Assembly (NCBI RefSeq): GCF_000526935.1
Contig: NZ_JAHA01000019.1
Coordinates: 806,001 to 870,000 of the forward strand
Source: Butyrivibrio sp. FCS014
Lineage (GTDB): Bacteria > Bacillota > Clostridia > Lachnospirales > Lachnospiraceae
DNA length: 64,000 nt
Reading direction: 5' to 3'
The notes under the pieces were generated by a model. It did not search any database. It worked only from the letters and a program-made list of their open reading frames with translations, and was not told the origin of the DNA. Numbering within the stretch: position 1 is the first letter of the stretch; every line of letters starts with the position of its first letter. Shown here one piece after another: positions 60,680 through 64,000 of the stretch. The position numbers were made by a program, and so were the translations under genes.

Positions 60680-61564
60680 TTAATCTGAAATCACTTCAAT
60701 ACTGATGTCCCCAGAGACTGTGTGAGCGTTCATCTCATTGCCTCCGTTTCCGCAGACATAGATGTCTTCACTCTTTGTAAATGCCTGCCTGTATGTAATA
60801 TCTCCGGTAGTTGCCTTAAGGGAAGCCGTAACATCAGGATCCTCGGGAAGATAGATTGTGATATCTCCGGAAGTTCCGCTGATATTGGAAGTTTTAGGAA
60901 CCCTGGCAAAAGAAACTGTGGTTTCGCCGCTGCTTGTGGCTGATTCCACTTCCTTAGCATCCAAAGCATAGATATCTATATTTCCTGATGCAGCTGAAAC
61001 AGTTATTTTATCTGCATTTTCAGCTTTAAGATCCACATCTCCGGACGCAGTGGAAAGCTCGATGTCACTGCTGTTTCCCTTCTGGACAAAGCTTATATTA
61101 CCGGAAGCAGAACGCACATTGATGTTGCCTGCGCCGCAGTTTGCCTTTACATCTCCGGAAGCAACCTTAAGATCAATATCTCCAAGTTCCATGTCACTTG
61201 GAAGTTCAATAGTCAGCTTTTTGCCAAGTCGGTTAAGATCGAGTTTTTTGGCTGATGCGCAGTATCTTACGTGAAGAACAGATCCCTCAACCCATGTATG
61301 TACCTTCCTCTTGTCATCAAGCTCTTTTAACGAAGTCTCTCTGATGACTATCTTGTCTGATGAAGAAGCCTCAAGCATCACATCCCCGGAGACATAATCA
61401 ATATCCAGTGTATCGATCTTCTCCGAAATCTCACGATCTCCTGCGACATACTGATCGCCGTTTGTATAAACATAGCTGGTTCTCATTCCGAACGAGCATC
61501 CTGTAAGTAATCCCATCATTGCTACCCCCAATACTGTTATTAAAAATATTTTTATTTTAAGCAT
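60680..61564 (-). CDS. DUF4097-type beta-helix lipoprotein
   Basis: Lipoprotein of 294 aa. Start ATG 61564 behind AAGGAG, overlapping the anti-sigma gene by 8 bases. Lipobox GLLTGC (Cys23). The mature part is a series of short beta repeats with the ASGDV/ASGNI/TSGDI pattern (about residues 95-290), typical of DUF4097 'adhesin-like' domains. Found in operons of envelope-stress sigma factors; a structural or sensing role at the surface is likely but undefined. Confidence 0.88.
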   Translation of the reverse strand: MLKIKIFLITVLGVAMMGLLTGCSFGMRTSYVYTNGDQYVAGDREISEKIDTLDIDYVSGDVMLEASSSDKIVIRETSLKELDDKRKVHTWVEGSVLHVRYCASAKKLDLNRLGKKLTIELPSDMELGDIDLKVASGDVKANCGAGNINVRSASGNISFVQKGNSSDIELSTASGDVDLKAENADKITVSAASGNIDIYALDAKEVESATSSGETTVSFARVPKTSNISGTSGDITIYLPEDPDVTASLKATTGDITYRQAFTKSEDIYVCGNGGNEMNAHTVSGDISIEVISD

Positions 61565-62513
61565 TGTTATTCTCCTTTTTCCCAACCAGCAGACCGATCA
61601 CTGCAAATACAGCTCCGATCGCGATACCGACAAACATCATACTGATAGACGGCTCACTGTACATCATTACGCCGTTAGATCCCATTGCCGCAAGTCCGAT
61701 AGCAGTAACAGCCAGGTTTCCATAGTATGAAAACAGACTGATGGCTGCGATCACGATACCTGTTTTAACAAGGCCGTTAAACGGAAGATATCTGACGATT
61801 GCAAAGATGATCCAGATAAAAGCCACAACAGGAATGCTGATGGCCATTGCCAGAGGAAAGAACCTTGCGGGTCCTACACCAAAGCCTATGCAGAACATCA
61901 TCAGGAAAAATGTAGCAGTGATAGCTGCCATGGCTATGAGGCCCTTTTGCTTTCCAAGATGCGTCTTTACCGGATCTGCATTCACTATAAAGGGAGCGAA
62001 GCAGACAGTAAGGCCAAACAGTGTTGCGGATGCCGCGATAAAGAACCAGCGACCGCCGGTATATATATTGATCACTCCAAGAAGGAGAATAACGCTTGCT
62101 GTAAACGATGTCATGGTCAGGAACATTCTGTTCCTTGTTGCCATGAGCGGAACTACGATAAGGGCAGTTGGAACAAGCATAGCTGCCAGTACAATAAAGA
62201 ACCAGCTAAGTGCATGTCCGCTTGCCAGATTTACGATAAGGCAGACCAGGATAGGTATTGCAAAGACTGCAGCTATAACGCTTCCGACAACTGCACTCTT
62301 TCTCTTAAAAAACCTGGACTGTGATTCAATCACATTGTTTCTCTCCAGAACCATTATCTCATCGTAAGAGGTGTCCTTTAGTTCATCAAGTATTTTCGCA
62401 CACTCAGGACATTCCTGTAAATGCTCCTCGACAACCTGTCTGCTTGAATCGCTACAAACCCCGTCTTTATATAATGGAAGGAGATCACGAATCATTTCGC
62501 ACTGATATTTCAT
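61557..62513 (-). CDS. Membrane anti-sigma factor with zinc-finger (ZAS) domain
   Basis: Protein of 318 aa. N-terminal zinc anti-sigma motif CSDSSRQVVEEHLQECPECA (His-x3-Cys-x2-Cys), then about eight hydrophobic helices from residue 75 on. Overlaps the sigma-factor gene by 4 bases (ATGA), the usual arrangement for a cognate pair. Predicted to hold the ECF sigma factor at the membrane until a signal releases it. The number of helices is higher than in simple RsiW-type proteins. Confidence 0.88.
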   Translation of the reverse strand: MKYQCEMIRDLLPLYKDGVCSDSSRQVVEEHLQECPECAKILDELKDTSYDEIMVLERNNVIESQSRFFKRKSAVVGSVIAAVFAIPILVCLIVNLASGHALSWFFIVLAAMLVPTALIVVPLMATRNRMFLTMTSFTASVILLLGVINIYTGGRWFFIAASATLFGLTVCFAPFIVNADPVKTHLGKQKGLIAMAAITATFFLMMFCIGFGVGPARFFPLAMAISIPVVAFIWIIFAIVRYLPFNGLVKTGIVIAAISLFSYYGNLAVTAIGLAAMGSNGVMMYSEPSISMMFVGIAIGAVFAVIGLLVGKKENNNA

Positions 62514-62995
62514 TTTTCATCCATCCTTTCTTTAATCATAAGTCTGGCACGATGATACGTAACCCGGGCCCAGGTTTCTGTTTTTCCAAAGATAGAACCT
62601 ATCTGCTGGAAGGATAATTCACCAAAAATGCGCAGCTGGAAAACCTCTTTATACGGGTCTTCCATGTCATGGAGAATGCGGTGGATCCTGATGGAAGAAT
62701 CGGTGTCCATAAGGCTCTTTTCAAGATTCTTACCGTCCGATCTTTCTTCCACAGGCGCTTCTCCCATACGGGACTGTCGCCTTTTCTCGTCAATAAAGAT
62801 GTTCTTTGCTATGGCACACAGCCAGGTGAAGCTTTCGCTCTCTCCCCTGAATTTCTTTTCCGTTGTTATCGCTCGGAAAAAGGTTTCCTGTGTGATCTCC
62901 ATGGCCTCCTCGTGATCTCCCGAAAGAGTCATCACATAAGAAAACACCTTCATATAGAACGCATCATAAAGTTTTTCCGCTGTGACTTTATCCAT
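62510..62995 (-). CDS. ECF-family RNA polymerase sigma factor
   Basis: Alternative sigma factor of 161 aa. Region 2 with DHEEAMEITQETFFRAI and FTWLCAIAKNIFIDEKRR; region 4 with PYKEVFQLRIFGELSFQQIG and a recognition helix TETWARVTYHRARLMI. Start ATG 62995; the AAGGAAG site is rather far upstream (about 12 bases). First gene of sigma/anti-sigma/DUF4097. Confidence 0.92.
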   Translation of the reverse strand: MDKVTAEKLYDAFYMKVFSYVMTLSGDHEEAMEITQETFFRAITTEKKFRGESESFTWLCAIAKNIFIDEKRRQSRMGEAPVEERSDGKNLEKSLMDTDSSIRIHRILHDMEDPYKEVFQLRIFGELSFQQIGSIFGKTETWARVTYHRARLMIKERMDEK

Positions 62996-63112
62996 GTGTC
63001 ATCATGCTTCCTTTTCTTTGATCTCATATATTAGACGGAGAAAAAGAAATTTCGTTACAAACTTTTTTTAAAAAATTTCAAAATCACTGTTTAGGTATCA
63101 TTTTAACACAAA

Positions 63113-63183
63113 AAGCCACAGGGGACGGTTCTCTCCGGTTCACTTAAAAAAGTGTACCGGAGAGAACCGTCCCCTGTGGGCTT
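63113..63183. repeat. 71-bp palindromic repeat (GGGGACGGTTCTC family)
   Basis: Arms of 33-34 bases containing CACAGGGGACGGTTCTCTCCGG, near perfect (one extra C, one T/A mismatch), around an AAAA loop. Sequences with GGGGACGGTTCT are widespread in bacterial genomes and often accompany REP-associated (IS200-like) tyrosine transposases; no such gene is in this window. It lies 12 bases after the glycogen phosphorylase stop and could also terminate that transcript. Confidence 0.85.
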
Positions 63184-63194
63184 AAAGTCTTATA

Positions 63195-64000
63195 TCAATC
63201 CAGGTGCCAGATATCTCTGTTGTACTCTGCGATGGTTCTGTCGGATGAGAAGTAGCCTGCCTTTGCGATGTTGGTAAGCATCATCTTCTTCCACTTGTCG
63301 CGGTTCTCGTAATCAGCAAAGATCTGATCCTTCTTCTCGATATAGCTCTCAAGATCGATGAGAGTCATGAACCAGTCCTTATTAAGAAGCTCTTTGTAGA
63401 GTCTCTCAAGATTCTCCTTGTGGCCAACCTTCAGGCACTCTTTGCTTACGATGAAGTCCACAGCCTCTTTGATAACAGGGCTCTTCTTGTAGTAATCCTT
63501 TGAAACATAGTCAGCCTTCTTGTAGTGCTCAATAACCTCATCAGCGCTGATACCGAAGATGTAGATATTGTCATCGCCTACAAGCTCGTGGATCTCTACG
63601 TTTGCACCATCATCTGTTCCAAGAGTAACGGCACCGTTGAGCATGAACTTCATGTTGCTGGTACCTGATGCCTCTTTGGATGCAAGAGAGATCTGCTCGG
63701 ATACGTCGCAGGCAGGGATAAGTCTCTCAGCGTAGCTTACGTTGTAGTTCTCTACCATAACTACCTTCATGTACTTGTTAACATCGGGATCGTTGTTGAT
63801 GATCTCCTGAAGAACAAGAAGAAGGTGGATGATATCCTTGGCAATAACATAGGCAGGTGCTGCCTTTGCACCGAAGATGAAGGTCAGAGGCCTTACGGGC
63901 TTCTTGCCGCCCTTGATCTCCAGATACTTGTGGATGATGTAGAGGGCATTCATCTGCTGTCTCTTGTACTCATGAAGTCTCTTTACCTGAATATCAAAGA
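63195..64000 (-). CDS. glgP: Glycogen/starch phosphorylase, C-terminal part (partial)
   Basis: Releases glucose 1-phosphate from alpha-glucans with pyridoxal phosphate. The frame is open at the right edge ([15 protein letters not shown] before residue MNALY), so the N-terminal two thirds are outside. Visible: [16 protein letters not shown], and the cofactor region [20 protein letters not shown] with the pyridoxal-binding Lys, then DGANVEI. The end matches the family (IWHLD). Followed by the palindromic repeat. Confidence 0.95.
   Translation of the reverse strand, partial: FDIQVKRLHEYKRQQMNALYIIHKYLEIKGGKKPVRPLTFIFGAKAAPAYVIAKDIIHLLLVLQEIINNDPDVNKYMKVVMVENYNVSYAERLIPACDVSEQISLASKEASGTSNMKFMLNGAVTLGTDDGANVEIHELVGDDNIYIFGISADEVIEHYKKADYVSKDYYKKSPVIKEAVDFIVSKECLKVGHKENLERLYKELLNKDWFMTLIDLESYIEKKDQIFADYENRDKWKKMMLTNIAKAGYFSSDRTIAEYNRDIWHLD

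Overview
The window looks like chromosome of a low-to-mid GC clostridium, most probably a Lachnospiraceae of the Butyrivibrio type. The reasons are: YesM/YesN-type histidine kinase and AraC response regulator pairs, lipoproteins with Glu-Ala-Pro-Ala-Ala linkers, strong AGGAGG ribosome binding sites, a C_GCAxxG_C_C redox protein and a DUF3160 lipoprotein. The genus is an inference from style, not from a marker gene.

Layout. 1-6.4 kb (minus strand): an FbpA/AfuA-like binding-protein ABC importer (permease cut by the left edge), preceded by a regulatory set made of a second binding protein, a histidine kinase and an AraC response regulator. 6.4-8.9 kb: a decayed DUF1622 fragment, a secreted InlB-repeat protein and an intact DUF1622 membrane protein. 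8.9-15.3 kb: an 1827-residue protein of unknown function built from four copies of one module, and a GNAT acetyltransferase. 15.4-22.2 kb: a TRAP transporter operon (dctP-dctQ-dctM) running into a YcxB-like protein, a histidine kinase, an AraC response regulator and a second, non-lipoprotein DctP. This is a second 'binding protein + kinase + regulator' set in the same window. 22.3-25.4 kb: a PilZ protein overlapping a large membrane-anchored surface protein. 25.6-27.6 kb: a TetR regulator and an iron alcohol dehydrogenase. 27.7-29.8 kb: an HxlR regulator divergent from a three-gene cysteine-rich redox operon.

29.8-47.4 kb is visibly more AT-rich and looks like accessory DNA. It holds a zinc-ribbon membrane protein, a serine recombinase, a type I restriction-modification operon (hsdR, a membrane protein, hsdM, hsdS), a complete IS21-family element with a 5-bp target duplication, an orphan lipoprotein, tRNA-Trp, a DUF4143 ATPase and an orphan VirD4-like ATPase. 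The membrane protein inside the hsd operon carries an Ada-like Cys/His motif on each side of the membrane.

47.4-64 kb returns to ordinary chromosome, mostly on the minus strand: CapA-like and DUF3160 proteins with an Sfp-type transferase and a YbaK deacylase; an RND (MMPL) transporter with a heptad-repeat lipoprotein under a TetR regulator with three visible operators; a YitT/YczE-type membrane protein; an internally deleted MATE gene; a FabG-type reductase; an ECF sigma/anti-sigma/DUF4097 operon; a 71-bp palindromic repeat; and the 3' part of a glycogen phosphorylase gene.

Most noteworthy unknowns: the four-module giant protein (8881-14364), the double Ada-like membrane protein in the restriction operon (36250-37161), and the pair of sensor cassettes with dedicated extracellular binding proteins.
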